Source: Callaeas wilsoni (lineage: Eukaryota > Chordata > Aves > Passeriformes > Callaeidae). Taken from it: 64,000 nt of DNA. The position numbers and the translations under genes were made by a program. The stretch spans positions 17,595 to 81,594 of the forward strand of contig VWPU01024347.1 of NCBI GenBank assembly GCA_013398955.1, read 5' to 3'. The notes under the pieces are model-generated. The model searched no databases. It worked only from the letters and a program-made list of their open reading frames with translations, and was not told the origin of the DNA. Below, piece by piece: positions 12,252 through 25,600 of this stretch (position 1 is its first letter; every line of letters starts with the position of its first letter).

Positions 12252-15200
12252 ACTAGAGAAAGGAGACATATGTGTCATTATCAAGGAATAAGACTCTCAA
12301 GCAAAAGTAGTACCTACAATGTCTCCTCTTCAGAAGTGCTGACAATTCACACAAAGAACTATTTTAGAACTGTCCTTCAGGGGTTTTCTTTCCACTAGAG
12401 ACACATGGCAGAAGACAGTCTATATCCTGGAATGAATTAGCTGTTCCCTTTTTTGGCTGGAAGTGGAAAAAAGACCAATGCCATTAGCACAAATTCACAA
12501 CACTGGACAGTAACATTAATGATGACAAGTTGCGAAACAGGACAAAGACACTGCAGGAGTGCCACTTTGACATGACAGCAAGATGGTCGGTCAGTCCATT
12601 CCACTGTTTAAGATTGCAGATGGATAGGAAGCAGTGGCACAACTGGTGCAAACTCAGCTTCAACAGTGGAACTCCTTGAGCTTGTGTCTATCAGGAGTAG
12701 AATCTACATCCATAACAGAGCTCAAAGAAGATTTTAACAACTGCCTATGAAATCAAGAGAACATGACAAGTCATTGTTCAATCCTTAAAGTAAGGCAGAA
12801 TGTATTTGACATAGTTGCATCCTAATTGCAGCTGTGCTGGAAATATGAGAAGTCAGCAAGAATTCTGGTATGAGAATTGCACATATGGTCATCTAAGGCA
12901 CATGGATACACACTGTAAAGCTGGAAACTGGAAGACAGTATGAACTGCCCAGATCAAACAAATGAACCTGAAAACTGGGTGGTGGAAAGATGCCAGACGA
13001 TATGCAGGACGTTGATAGCGTCTCTGCACTACACTTAATTCACAAGTTCTCTATATCCCAGTGCATATAAAAACCCTAAAATGAACTGACAGATCTGTGA
13101 CTGTATGGATCTACAAACTACTTCCAGTTTTATAAGGCGAACACATCAGAACTGTGGCAACAATAAAATGTCCCAGTCACTGCAGAGAACAGCTTCTGTC
13201 TTTTTAGATACATAAAAATCTCTACTTCAGCCGTATCTTAAATTTGTTCTTAACAAAAATAGGAAATAATTTGTCTCATAATTCAGAACTAGCATGTCAA
13301 ATTCTTAAGGTTTTTTTTACGTTTGTATTGTAGATCAGAAATATATTTGTAATTGTAACTAGGACTAATTCTCCAAATACTTTTTTTAAAAAATTTGAGC
13401 CATTGTGACATTCATTTACTCAACATTTAATAAAAATTATGCTTTCTTGAGTAAGTTCACTTAACAGGAAATGGATGCTAAGAAGCTAATATGTTAAAAC
13501 AGCCTTATTTTCATAAATTATTATGTAGAGGTTACTGTATTTTCTGAAATGGTAATATTCTAGCTTAATTCTCCCTGTCTTTTTAATTCTCCCTGTTATT
13601 TCTTACATAGTATTTAAATTCACTTTCCACTTGGTAATAGTCAAATGCTACCACAAAATGAACAAAACTAAAATTTTTACACAGTTGGATATGCAGTAGA
13701 ATGTGACAGAAATATATATAGCCAATACAGGAAAAAAAGAATGTAACATGGGTTACATGTTGAGAAAATCTGAACAATTTCAGACTGATCAACAATTAAC
13801 AATTTCTTGTTTAAAAGTTTATCACTTTAATTGATTCTGGCTCCCTCAAAACCATGTAATTTAAAATACACATGCCAATTCCATCCCATAATCCATATTT
13901 ATCTTGCATTTTGCCTATGATACCTCCTATTTAGTACACAACTGCTTACTGTGTACCATTGTGAATAGAAAGATGATTCTTGCAAGAATATATATGAAAA
14001 ATAGTAACACATTCTGAATAATACAGCTCAAAGAAAGAATCAATGCTGTTAAGTCCTTCCTCTTCCTAAATTCAGTACTATTTGTAATTCAATTTTTATT
14101 AATGCTTGACAGCAACAAAATAGATATAAAAAAGATGAGAAATACTGCTTAGAAGCATATTTTTCTTTGTAAAAAATGAGCCAGAAAACTTCTCTACACT
14201 CATTTAGCAATGTAAATGTCACTTTGTTTCTCCAAGCTTAAAGCTGAGAATAGCTCCGGGGCTTACTTGTGATGCAGAAATGTCCCTGTAATCTACTTAG
14301 AAAACATGCAGAACATTAATAGAAACTAGAATCTTGGAACATAAACGTAGCATAAGAAAAATGATAATTACTCTGTGGCTTAACATTTAAAAAGAGAGCT
14401 AAGCATTGTACATCAGCATTTTTTTTTATATAAAACAAGTTGCAGCACATAGATGAGCAGGAAGTCGTTCACTTTAGAAACACAAATAATTTTGACATTA
14501 TCATGTACAATCTTTTTACGCAGAAAAGAGGGGGAAGAGGCAGAGATAGAGATTGTTTGAAGGCACCTGTTACCAATCACATCTTTTCATTCGTGTCTTC
14601 CCAACCCCTGCAGATACCCCTTCCTTCCCCTCTCCCCAACAAAGCAGCTTTCTCCTTTTATCCACTAAGCTTCCATCCCTGATTAAACACGTACTGCCCT
14701 CCCCCTTACGACTCCAAAGCTTTTTATGAGCGTCTGAACTTCTCTCCACCTCTGTTTCTTTGCAGATGGCAGCTGTTGCTACTCTCCAGGTTCCTAAATC
14801 CAACATATTGGCTTTCTGTCCTAGGTTATTCCTAGTGAATCTTCTTCAGCATAACTTAATTACAGCTAAGGATAGTATTAGCCAGACTTTAAAGTATGAC
14901 TAATGATGAAATGCTGAAAACTCATCTGGAATTCTCAAGGTCATTACTGAGATGGAATTAAAATCTGGGCACAGAGAATTTAGCAGTGAGTGGCAGTCCC
15001 CAAAGGCAACATAAAAGTAAGAAGGACAAACCTGGTAATATAGAGTGGTCAAAGAAAGGATAACTATTGCGAAGTACCAGAATTTTTTGCAGCATACTGA
15101 CATAAGATGAATGTAAGCATAGAGACTACTAGATTCTCAAACACTGTGAACATTACAATTTTGGAACAATGTAATGGAATTCTGAAATTCATATGGCCAT

Positions 15201-18200
15201 GTTTCAAGTCTAACATTCATAAACATTTATCTAAATCCATGGAAACTTTAGCCTGATAATTTATAGAAGCTCTGAAAAAACTCTTGGAGCCCTTCACAAA
15301 CTATGCATATCCTAATATGACTAATTAGTAACTGTTTCTCCTCTTGATCACGTGGACTCTCTCCAATCTTAGACACACTTGGAAAATGCATTTGGCAACC
15401 ATTTATCAAAAACTAAAAAATAAGTCAGATTTTTTACATTTTAAAGATAATGAAATAACTATTTTCTGTTCTTAACTCCATCCTTCTCACCTGTTCTGTC
15501 TTTTTCTCTGTGTTTACTTATTACTTACAAAATATTGCCTGATGCTTGTCTTCCTTTCTTGCATCCCACCACATCCTCTGTTTGCTTGGACAAAATAAGC
15601 TAGACCTTTAACCTCACTCATATAAGGCCTCCAGCCTGTTGTGAAATGTTATCTTTCCTTTTCCCCCAGAAAATATGATAGAAAAAATACAAAATATCTA
15701 TCCTACAGAGCAAATAAAAACTTTTTTAAATTTACATTTTAAGTTTTTAAGATTTAATCTTTAAGGGACTGGCAGGACATTGGAAAGTGACCTTTTTCAG
15801 GAGACATTGATTCAAAAGTGAATGTGAATTCTCGGAATGATACAAAGTGAAAATGTAATTGTTTGTGAAACTACTTCCAAAATGCCATCAGCTCCTATAT
15901 AAGATGACTCAGAGAAAAGAGTGAATTTGCGTCTAGTTAGGAAAAATAAACACTAAGGAGATTTTCTTTTCAGGCTGTTGAACTGAAACATGTAAGAAAC
16001 AAAAAATGCCTGTAATTAAGATACTGCATTAGGACACATGAACTCTTAACCTCTTCCACAAATGGGGGAGTTTTGGACAAAGCACCGTTTCTTTTATTTT
16101 GATTATTGCTTCTGCAAAATGGGGATGGTAATAGTTTTCTGCTTAACTTGTGAGTATAATATTTGTGAGACAGGTGTTCAGTTACAGAAGACCACAGAAA
16201 TATTCAGTTAATAATCAGGATTATTTTGACATATTGATAAGAAACTGTAAAAACCTGGGAAGGGGAAAGAGTTACATGGTTTTAAAGGAAAAGCATTAGG
16301 TTTACTCATAAATGGTGAGTTATTGATCAGATGTGGAATGCTCCTCACCTGCCAACTGGAAAATAAGTTCAACATAACAGTCACACAGGCAATTAGCATT
16401 TTAATATTAATCTGGTAGACTATTTTCAGCAAGAACAGCTTAGTAAGAGTTTTTTATATTTTAATATGTTTTAAATAGAATAAGAGCTTGCAATGGTTAA
16501 CCAAAACCTGATCTAGTTGAAGATTCCTACTAATTCAGGCACACATATTTAGATAGATTTAACACTTAATTTGAGTGACACAACAATTTACTGACATAAG
16601 CTAACTGGATTTAAGTAAACAAATAGTAATCGAACTCCATGTGTCTGTAGCCATTTAACTGACTGATATCAAATAGGTTTATTTAAACTACTACTACATG
16701 TTTTCTACTTTGTCCCCTAGCAGACAGCCAGAGCCTGGATTCTGGTTGCTAACATCACTTGAAGAGCTCTGGCACAGTAACACATGAATGTGTCAATAAG
16801 GCAGGTGACTAGTTCAGCCAGTTTACATTCTATCACTTGTATGCACAGCTGCTAATGTACGGTAAGTGCACAGATGTGTAAAGCAGATAAAATATCAGCA
16901 GGCTGTCATATCTTCTTACCTGGTGTGTAATATTAATATGCTGATAACTAATCATGTCTGCATAAACAATTGCACTGTAGGAAATTAATGGCTACTGTAA
17001 ACAGCCTGAATTTGCAGCATTTATGTCATAAATGTTACCCTTTTCTTTCTTATGACAATGATTTCATAGTATTAGTTTTACTTTTATAGGTTAAAAATTA
17101 CCATATTGCCAGACTGTATCACATACTGGTGATTTCAAGCAATTAAAAAAATAGTGTAAATGAAATCCTTTATATTCATACAAACAGAAACTGATCTTAG
17201 CACTTGGAGAAACACCTATTAAAGTCTTCTATTGGTGTCTCTTACACCGCTGTCTCAGTTTTTGTTTTAAGGTCTCCTACAGTATTTCTATTTGAAACAT
17301 AAAAAGAACTTCTCCATTTGTTCTACTTGCTCTGCTTTTTTTTTTCCCCAAAACCCAGTGGATTATGAATGTCACATTAAAATCATAAACCCCAGCTAGT
17401 TAATTTTCAAGATTTTAGAACTCAGTTTCTACACTCTGATTGAATTGGAAAAGCAAAAATAGATTTAATTGTGCACATTATTAGTTTTCTTTATTATGAC
17501 ACATCTGCATCTTAAATTTCTGAAGAAATAGTACAATGCTATACATCAAAGCATAGCAAATTTATAACCGCTTAAATGTAACCTCAGGAAATTATTACTA
17601 AAACTTCTTGCCAAACATCTGAGTGCTGACAGACTGCCCTTCCAAGTTTTCATCTGAAGTTTGAAAGCCAATGGATAAAGTCTAGAATTGCACTTCTGAT
17701 GTTACAAAATACTACCAACTGCATCAAGCATGAAAGGCAATGGAATTGCCAGGATCACAGAGCTCATGGTAAATATTTCTTTTAGTTAAAGGCTGACAAT
17801 TGGAAAGAAAACACAAAACCAACAAATCAGATAAAAGGAATCATGTATCAAGAGCTTCACCAAAAAGATTTAGTGGATTCACACTTGACTTTAGCACTTA
17901 ACAGAGAACTGCACGTCAGTGCCTTTAAGTTATAGATGCCCATTGTATGCACAAAAGGATAAAGTTTGGATGCAGATAAAGGATGGTATAGAAGCTGGTG
18001 TTCTATACTCTACGGTTTTGGACACGAAATGCCCTCTTTATAATAGCTAAGTAATACTGACGTATAAATATTTTTACTTGTTTTTTTCTTTGCTGGACTC
18101 TTTCCAAAGATCATTCAAATTGCTAACTTAACAGAGAGCAATACACTTTTGTAGGTTTTTTTTTTGGCCAGGTTAGGTTTCTGTTTAGTGATTTGAATAA

Positions 18201-20297
18201 TCCTACTGCAGCATTAGAAATGTGTCAGAGCTGGTGCAAGAGGAGCAGGAGAATCAGGAGCAAAGGGGTAAGGCAGTGTTATAGCTTTTGGGTCAACTCA
18301 GGCACGATGTATAGTTTCATCTGGATTTATGCTTTGAAGGAACATCTTTCTTCCTCGTTCTTCCCTGACTATACAAAGACACATGGGCAATAAGTTCCAA
18401 ATATGGGGACAGGTCATGCAGTTAATTAGTTAGTGTGAAGAACCAAAACTACAAGTTGGGGTTGCTGTGGTTTGGTTATTCGAGTTAAGAGTGCCAGCAC
18501 TTAACAACACAGTGTAAAGTCCAGCTGACTAAAAGGAGAACAGAGACTAAAAATAATAATGCCAAAAAAAATTAAACTGGAGATCTGAAATATCCTTTTT
18601 AAAAAAACCCCCACAGTATTTACTGGAAGGTTATTAACGGGGGATCCCATTGTTCCGCCAATGTTTTATCCTTTTCTGATGGATCTGGAAAAACAATTAA
18701 ATAATAATATCTTGACAAAACATATAAAATATCTTATTCTAAAACCAACTGGAAAATTTGGCTGCATTAACTTGCTGTCTTGCACAAAGGGGTTTACTAA
18801 TGGCATCAGAATACTGTGCACCCCAGACCCTTCTGAGAGCTCAAAGAAAAGAGGGGTGCTGGGAAGGTTTTATTATGAACCTCTAGCATGATCTAAGCAT
18901 CATCCTAGATACTGATCATTCAAGATAATGCCATTGAACTCCCTCTAATAGGAAAGTTTGCATTTAACCACATGAAGAACCCAAGAAATTTTATCCTACC
19001 AGCTGATTCTCAGTGATCTAAATGAAAAACTAGATTAAAAAGTTTTCCACATTGATTTACTAATTAATTCAGACAAAAAAGGAAGCAGCAGGCCAAGAAA
19101 CAATTCAGAATTTGGGCCAAGAACATAGTCTTACAAAACCCTCAACCTTCCTTTTTTCTCTTTCATAGGTGGACAGAAGCTTTTAAGGCTTTGCATAATC
19201 AAATAACCAGTTTTCACTTTGATTTCCCACAGCAAAATATAATAATAATCATCAAATTAGATGTCTACATAATTTGAAATAATGAACTATCTTCTGACAT
19301 TAATATTTAGTGTAATTTTTTCCTGTAATTAAAAAGCTCATGTAAGAATCCTACAGAAATTCTTCCAAGATTCATAGTATAGCTTTTAACTTTCTTCTTC
19401 TAAAATTAAAATCTGTGAAAAGAGAAGATTAATCATGAATGTAAGTTCTTTATTTAAAAAGTGTATAAAATACTATAATTGCCTCCAAAGCACCATTATG
19501 AATGTAGCTGATATCACAAAGAGATAAAAATAAAAAACCTTCCAACCCCTCAAACTCTAACATTCCATTAAAAAGAGTTAATACTGTCTGAGACCACACA
19601 GGCTGGAATACCTCAAGTCAAAACTGTACACTTTTCACTGAAACATGTTGCTGGAAGACAGCATTAACACGGTTTTGGCATTTTGCTTGTACTTTTAGCA
19701 CTTACTTTTAACATACCTAAACTTCATTTTATCTTAACTATGAATATCTTTGGTTTATCTATTCAAGAATTCTAATGTTTCTACTTGCAAACATGAGAGC
19801 AACAAGGTAATTCCTAACAAGACATGACAGTTTAGTATGTGCAATGACTAAACAAGGCTGATAGTAACCCTGTTACATGATAGCACATACAAAACACATA
19901 AACCTGTAATTAATCTTTTTTTTTCCAAATTGTGTGAATCTGTATTTACGGGCTGCATGTCAGTGTTATTTAAAAATGCAAACTGTTTAAATGCAGTTAA
20001 CTATTTACTAACCCAAACTGAGAAAGTTTGTATTCTTTATTTCTATTAGCAAGGATAATTACTGGAAAATTGTGATGTTACTCAAATTTAAATCTTTTAT
20101 TAAGATGGCAAAGAGGTATGGTCAAAGACTAACTCACTATCATGTACAAAGATTTCATACATGAGATAATTGCCTTTTAGAGAAATTCAGAAAGTGTAAA
20201 ACTACTGGAAGAAGTTTGCATTAGAAGTAAAAAATAAAAGGCTGCATTAGGAGTAAACGGAAGTAACAAAAGTTAAACCTACACACAAACACAAAAG

Positions 20298-20450
20298 CTA
20301 CTTGTTCTTTTCAAACATTTCCCTGAAACAATTTTGGCTTAGATTTTGTTTCTTAGGAGGTTTTTTTGTGCGTTGTACTGGCATTTCATAATTTTCTTCC
20401 CCCAAACATGCAACTTCTAATGTTTCTTTTTCAGTATTTAATATCCTTTT
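20298..20450 (-). CDS. candidate alternative PIBF1 terminal exon, or decayed retrocopy
   Basis: A minus-strand frame ends at a TAG (20298-20300). It is preceded by a plausible acceptor, ACCTCTGCAG, just upstream of 20450. From that acceptor it reads 50 codons: KRILNTEKETLEVACLGEEN, YEMPVQRTKKPPKKQNLSQN, CFREMFEKNK, stop. The acceptor is phase 0, so it would join exon F (ends GAG, phase 0) in frame. AATAAA sequences on the minus strand lie about 200 and 260 bases past the stop, including 20101-20096. The peptide is polar and protein-like, but I do not recognise it. Alternatives are chance, a retrocopied gene fragment or a nested gene. The open frame extends upstream past the acceptor to about 20558, which is also compatible with a retrocopy. 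Confidence 0.25.
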   Translation of the reverse strand, partial: KRILNTEKETLEVACLGEENYEMPVQRTKKPPKKQNLSQNCFREMFEKNK

Positions 20451-20503
20451 CTGCAGAGGTATCTTTAAAAAACCATTATCACTGTTTGACAAAAACAGGA
20501 TGA

Positions 20504-20743
20504 CTAATATGTCCCATTTTTAACCAATGTAAAAAGAAATTTGAGAAAACAGTAATAATTTTGGAAATATTTGCTCAATCTCTTAACATTCAGGATATGA
20601 GGAACATTGAAGAAGTCTGTTTCAGACTCAAGTATTTGCTTTTCTTCTTCAATCAAGCCTGCCTCTGCCAGCCTTCCTTGATCATTTGACACAGTTTGAA
20701 AATTTGAAATGGTGAAATGACACAAAGAAGCAAACTGCTGCAT
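20504..20743 (-). pseudogene. possible frameshifted upstream part of the 20298 open segment
   Basis: This minus-strand open frame of 79 codons contains FQTVSNDQGRLAEAGLIEEE and KQILESETDFFNVPHILNVK, which is charged and protein-like. It ends in a stop at 20504 in a different frame from the segment at 20298-20492, yet lies directly upstream on the same strand. One explanation is a single decayed coding sequence with one frameshift around 20550-20570; another is chance. No family was recognised, and no poly-A tract or target duplication typical of a retrocopy was seen. Confidence 0.2.
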
Positions 20744-21183
20744 ATCAGGAATTGCTTATGAGAGTACTTAGAAGGGCTAATGTAGGTTAGATGTAAACAA
20801 TGTTGCTTAGCTTTAAGTTCGAAATGTAATAGTTTTCTTAGAAAACATAGCAAAATTTTTCTTTTATCACTTTCTACTGTTTTTAATCAGTTGCAATGCA
20901 TGCTCATTGATATGACACTACTAAAACTAGGCATCCAAGGTGTGATTACTTTGAGAGCATAACTAGTTAGCAGTACCCCTGCTTGGGAAAGAAAGAATAG
21001 GAACAGGAAATTTTAAAAGAAATTGATTTGAAACGAGGCCAAGGGCCTATCATATTGAAAAAACACTACATGTTTATACAATTAAGTCATGTTTCCTCAG
21101 AGTATTTTTCATATCATTAATATAAGGATATGATAAAGCATGAATATAATGGTAAGATTTATAAACTCTCTAGAAATATTTAA

Positions 21184-21206
21184 ATCATAGATTCGTTTGG
21201 GTTGGA
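21184..21206 (-). mobile_element. possible CR1 3' terminus remnant
   Basis: 'atcatagattcgtttgggttgg' resembles the reverse complement of a CR1 3' end (tcatagaatcatttaggttgg). Only about 23 bases match, so a chance match cannot be excluded. Confidence 0.3.
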
Positions 21207-22599
21207 ACTCAGCAAATAGAATTAGTAGTTTTCATTTAAGCTGAGGCTCACTTGGACTCAGCTGTCAGTGAAACTTTTGTTTTGCTTCTAACAAAAAGTA
21301 GTATTTTAAGTGCTTGGGAGAGACAAAGTAGTTTGGACCAATTAATGACATGAATTTTGGTTTACTGATCTAGGAAGGAAATTTGATGAAGAGCATGAAA
21401 AAGAAATGAGGGAAAATAATTTTGGAGGTGGAATGAGACTTCAGGAGGTGGACAGTCAGTTTTCCATGAAAACAATGTATTAAAATAATAATAATTGAGT
21501 GATAATCCAATCTCTGGCAGGATAATTCAGGGGAGTTGTAGCTTCCTTGAAAGGAATCTCCTCATCTTTTCTGTTACCAGTAAGAGATCTGAAAGGTGTT
21601 GTCAAAGAACTATTGATATACCTCTACGATCACTTTCTAACAGGTAACTGGGTAGCTAGGTCCCATCACTCTGTATATATAATTTGCACTGCTTTTCTTC
21701 ATATTCATAATTTCTGATTTTTTAATGTTGTATTTTCTCTGCAAATCCTTGCCAAATCATTCAGCAGCTCTGGGAGAAGATTTAATAGCTACTTAGGTCA
21801 GCTTTTGGTTTTATATCTTCAGTACTCTTTAGCTTCAGAAAATTCTGTGATATTATTCACATTCTCAGATTCCTCCAGCAAACTTCATTTATTTTCATCC
21901 TTTGTTTCAGACATTTAATCTGCAGATTTTCTCTCATATGCCATGACATATTAGTCTCTTAAGGTTGTTTAGATAAAAATCTTGGCAAGAGCCTTTAGGG
22001 TTCCCTAAATGGCACAATTTTGCATACTTTTAGGTCTGAGATTCCAGTCCAGTAGCACCCTGATCCTTGCTCAGATGAAACTCAAGTAAGTACATAAAGA
22101 AGTACCCTGACTCTTCTCAGAAACCTGTGGAACTATTGTTGTTTTCTCTCCCTAACCCCTATTTTGGAGTTGAAAAGGAATTCAAAAGAGTGTATTACAA
22201 ATGAATTGAACAACGCTTTGGTCCAGTGTTTGGCTGCAAGGAATGGGGAGCACATAGACATCCTGGGGCATACTGTGGCACATGTAGACCTTGCAGATTA
22301 CATATGTATGAATTTCACTGTCTTTATCTAGATTCTTGTTAAATGCTTGCAATTGCCAAACACTTTGCAAGGCAAAAGAAAAGGAAGAATGGAGACACTG
22401 AATTATCAGAGAGAATTTAGCAACTGAGAGTACATCTGCCCCAGTACCTGACAGACACGGTCACCTGTGTTGCTGAACACGACATAGACAAGAAGACCCC
22501 AACATATCAAACCAAAGTAAACCATTTTATTTCTCCATGGTTTAAGGGCCGGTAGCAAAAAGTGCACTTATGGTAGTAATGCTAAAAGAGGAAGATTAC

Positions 22600-22684
22600 C
22601 TCACGGTCATTTAGAAGTCTCTCCAAATCTGCTGCCATTTGATTCTTGACACGCAGCAAAGCTGTCTTTTCTTTATTTAAAAGA
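22600..22684 (-). CDS. PIBF1: PIBF1 exon F (short exon)
   Basis: This 85-bp exon has a leading T that completes AG|T (Ser) from exon E, then 28 codons ending GAG before donor GTAATC. The acceptor is CTCTTTTTACCAG. The peptide is LLNKEKTALLRVKNQMAADL then ERLLNDRE. Human has LNKEKSALLQTKNQMALDL and EQLLNHRE. The exon is too short to give a long open frame and was found by looking for this peptide in the gap between exons E and G. It is isolated, with 9.0 kb of intron on one side and 17.9 kb on the other. It ends in phase 0, so it could be spliced to any phase-0 exon downstream, including the candidate at 20298-20450. Confidence 0.93.
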
Positions 22685-25600
22685 CTGGTAAAAAGAGGAT
22701 AGGAAATGCAGTAATAGCAAGAGATAATCTCTTTTAATCTTGTATTTTGGCTGAAACATGCATTTTCTAAAGCTAAATACTGGCAACAATAAAAATCTGC
22801 TCAAGTAATTGTATCAAATGATCCTTCTCTATATTCAAGCACTGAAATTTTTATAAATGGGCCCAAGTGTACCAATACACACATCTTATTTTAGTCAAAC
22901 AGAAAAACTATTCAAAGCCTGCATAAAATGCTTTTGGTTTTATATTTTTTTCTCTGAAGGGTAATTTAAATGATCAGAATCTTCTTCTGTAATTTCTTGG
23001 TTTCTTCTAGGCAAAATGAGATTATTTTATAAGCAAAGTAAGTCTCCTTATATCTACACTTCTGTATCAAAATGTGGATTTCTTTGTTGCATGAGTCACT
23101 AGTACTAGCATACTGTATGAACTCTTTTTATACTACTGTATTTAGAATTCTGAAAATAGCAAATACAAGGAAGAAAAACATCCAGCTCTTCCCCTTTTAG
23201 CTGTAGTTTCTGCAAAAATTGTAAATGTGTTTTTGTTATTTTAAATTTTTTTATTCCAGGATAATGCATGGGATCAAGTTTGTCCTATGAACCAAGTATG
23301 AAAACTGATTTAGCATGAAGGCATGCTTTTATAGCAGAATGTAAAGTTTAACTTTAATCATTCTTTGTCTTCATAGTTATAGAACATGAACATCTGAAAT
23401 GTTTAGTGTACACATTGTGATTCCAGGCAGCAGTTCTATAATAATTAAATGTATTTTCATATTTAGCCCCAGCATCAGTTTCTAACATTAAACTTCAGAT
23501 TAATACATGTTAACACCAGTATATTATCTAGTTTGTTGAAACAGCCACAGAGATTTTCTTGGAAGACATATTATATATGCCATTAGCATAACTTAACTAA
23601 ATAGCTTGTACAATATAAACTGTAACATAAATCAGCAACTATGAAAAATGCAATTCTGCGTATGGAATGCAAATATGTAATACTGAAAACAGGTCAGGAG
23701 TTCAAAAGCAAATGTATTAAAATTTTATAAATGGAGCAATTACATATGTTGCAAACACAAATTATTTAATATTTCCAGTATTTGATCCAGAAATGGTCAA
23801 CAAAATAAATCAATCTTTAATTGGCCATGTATCATCCGCTTGTTTCAAATAAGCAATGTCATCCTTTGCCCCAGAGATTTTCTGGCAGTTCCTTGCAAGC
23901 CCTGTATTGGGAATTATGACTGTCAATTACTTCTAGGTATTCATTAATTCTCAGAAAAAAACTATGCTTTTGCCAAATTGCTCAGTTGTTTCAACTATTT
24001 AAAAGGAAAGTAATAACATTTAAAAAACTATAAAAATATTTTAATATTGTCAAGAGTTTTATTTTCTGTCACATTTTTAATCATGATGAAATTGTTGTAC
24101 TTTCTTTTTCTTGGGTTTATGTGTTGTAACTTACGTGCCACTTTTTCTTGGATTTCTGTATTTCCTAAGAACATAAACTAATCCTTCTAGAGGCTCACAA
24201 CCTTATTAGAGAAGCAATAATACAAGTTACTCTATGATTTAAGTAGTGTACTGAATAAGCATAAGCACCAGTGTTCATGACTGAACCAGAAGTCCATGTT
24301 TGAAGCTCAGTTTCATCTACAGAACAGAACCTATTGTACTTATACTAGTTACAACTTCTGAAACAATATGACATGACTGATCCATGTAGAGCAGTTCTAA
24401 TTTTCTTTGCTTACAGTCAAATATAGGACATAGACTGACTACGTCATTCAGTAGCACTTGATGTGCTTTCTGTCATACATCTTGATATGTAATTCCCAAA
24501 GCATGTGCAGACTTTAGATTTGGTAGTTTAGCAATACTTGTGCTTTTTCATCATTGCATATAGAAGGGAATAATTCATGTACTTATGAAAGAATAGTGCA
24601 AGAGGCATACACACATTTAACAGAGCGAGAAAGCAGTTACCAGACAGAATGATAATATATGACAAGGTTAAACAGAAATACCTTCAAAAGTTCCGTCCTG
24701 GGAAGAAGACTGAGCATTTCAGTCCCTGGTTTTAAAATGTTCTGAACCAGCATCTTGGACATCAGCAAAGAGGTTCTAGCCTTAACCTACCTTACACTCC
24801 CATCAAAGAGTAGTTTAAATCTAGTCCAGTTTTAATTGGCAGTGTGACAAATCAGAGAGCAGCTTTACAACTTGTTGAAGTCCTTCCCTCACCATATCCT
24901 GGTAACCTACTCTTTCTGTTGGTAGTAGACAATTTGTCACCACATAAGAAGGTCCCTTCATTGATCTGGATGGACACTGGAGTCTTTTTGAAGGCTATCT
25001 TTCACATGGACCACCAAAACAACTTGATTTACCATGTACAGTGGAGATCTACAGCAGAAGGCAAGGATGAGCGCACTCCATTTGGTGATGGAGTGCCTCA
25101 AGTGTCTTGCTATGATTCTGAAACCAACATCTGTGAGTCTAGGCAAATCAGCTTCTCACACTGGAGTTCAAGGGTTGTAACTTTCATCTAAAAAGATGGG
25201 ACCATGATGTGATCCACAGTCCTGATTACTGACGGCTTCACTCTGAGTGTAAAGAAGGTGTCTGTTGTGAGATGTCATATAATTGTGGCCCCAAAAGTCC
25301 AGGTTAGAGAACTAACTGAAAAGCAGCGCAGGTCCTGCTTTTTCTGTGTGCTTTTCCAGAAGAAACCAAATCGTCTGGGAGGACATCCAGTTTCATTCCA
25401 TCATGCTTTTAAAGCCTAGCCAGGTATGAATCCAGGTACCAGGAATGCAGGGCTTACCATAAAATACACTTGTCATATGCATACACATTGCTCATAGCAA
25501 CCACTGGCTTGTTTTGTCTTGCTTCACTCAGGATCTAAAGTCAAGGTAGCTTGGATATTGTATGTAAGACATTTTTAGGTGACATGATTTCTCTGGAGAA

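Larger units (their letters stand above)
4707..22599 (-). other. PIBF1 intron F-G, 17.9 kb
   Basis: This is the largest complete intron in the window. It holds a compound trinucleotide repeat (5541-5578), a CR1 3' tail (8810-8870), AT-rich hairpin sequence (9806-9850), two strong short inverted repeats (10313-10378 and 12211-12251), a weak CR1-like tail (21184-21206) and the same-strand open segment at 20298-20743. The rest (4707-5540, 5579-8809, 8871-10312, 12252-20297 and 20744-22599) is AT-rich, apparently unique sequence in which I see no exon, RNA gene or repeat I can name. Confidence 0.8.

Noticed and set aside
24844..25191. 115-codon plus-strand open frame in intron E-F
   Set aside because: No domain, signal or family recognised, antisense to PIBF1, and similar lengths occur elsewhere in the window by chance or in repeats.
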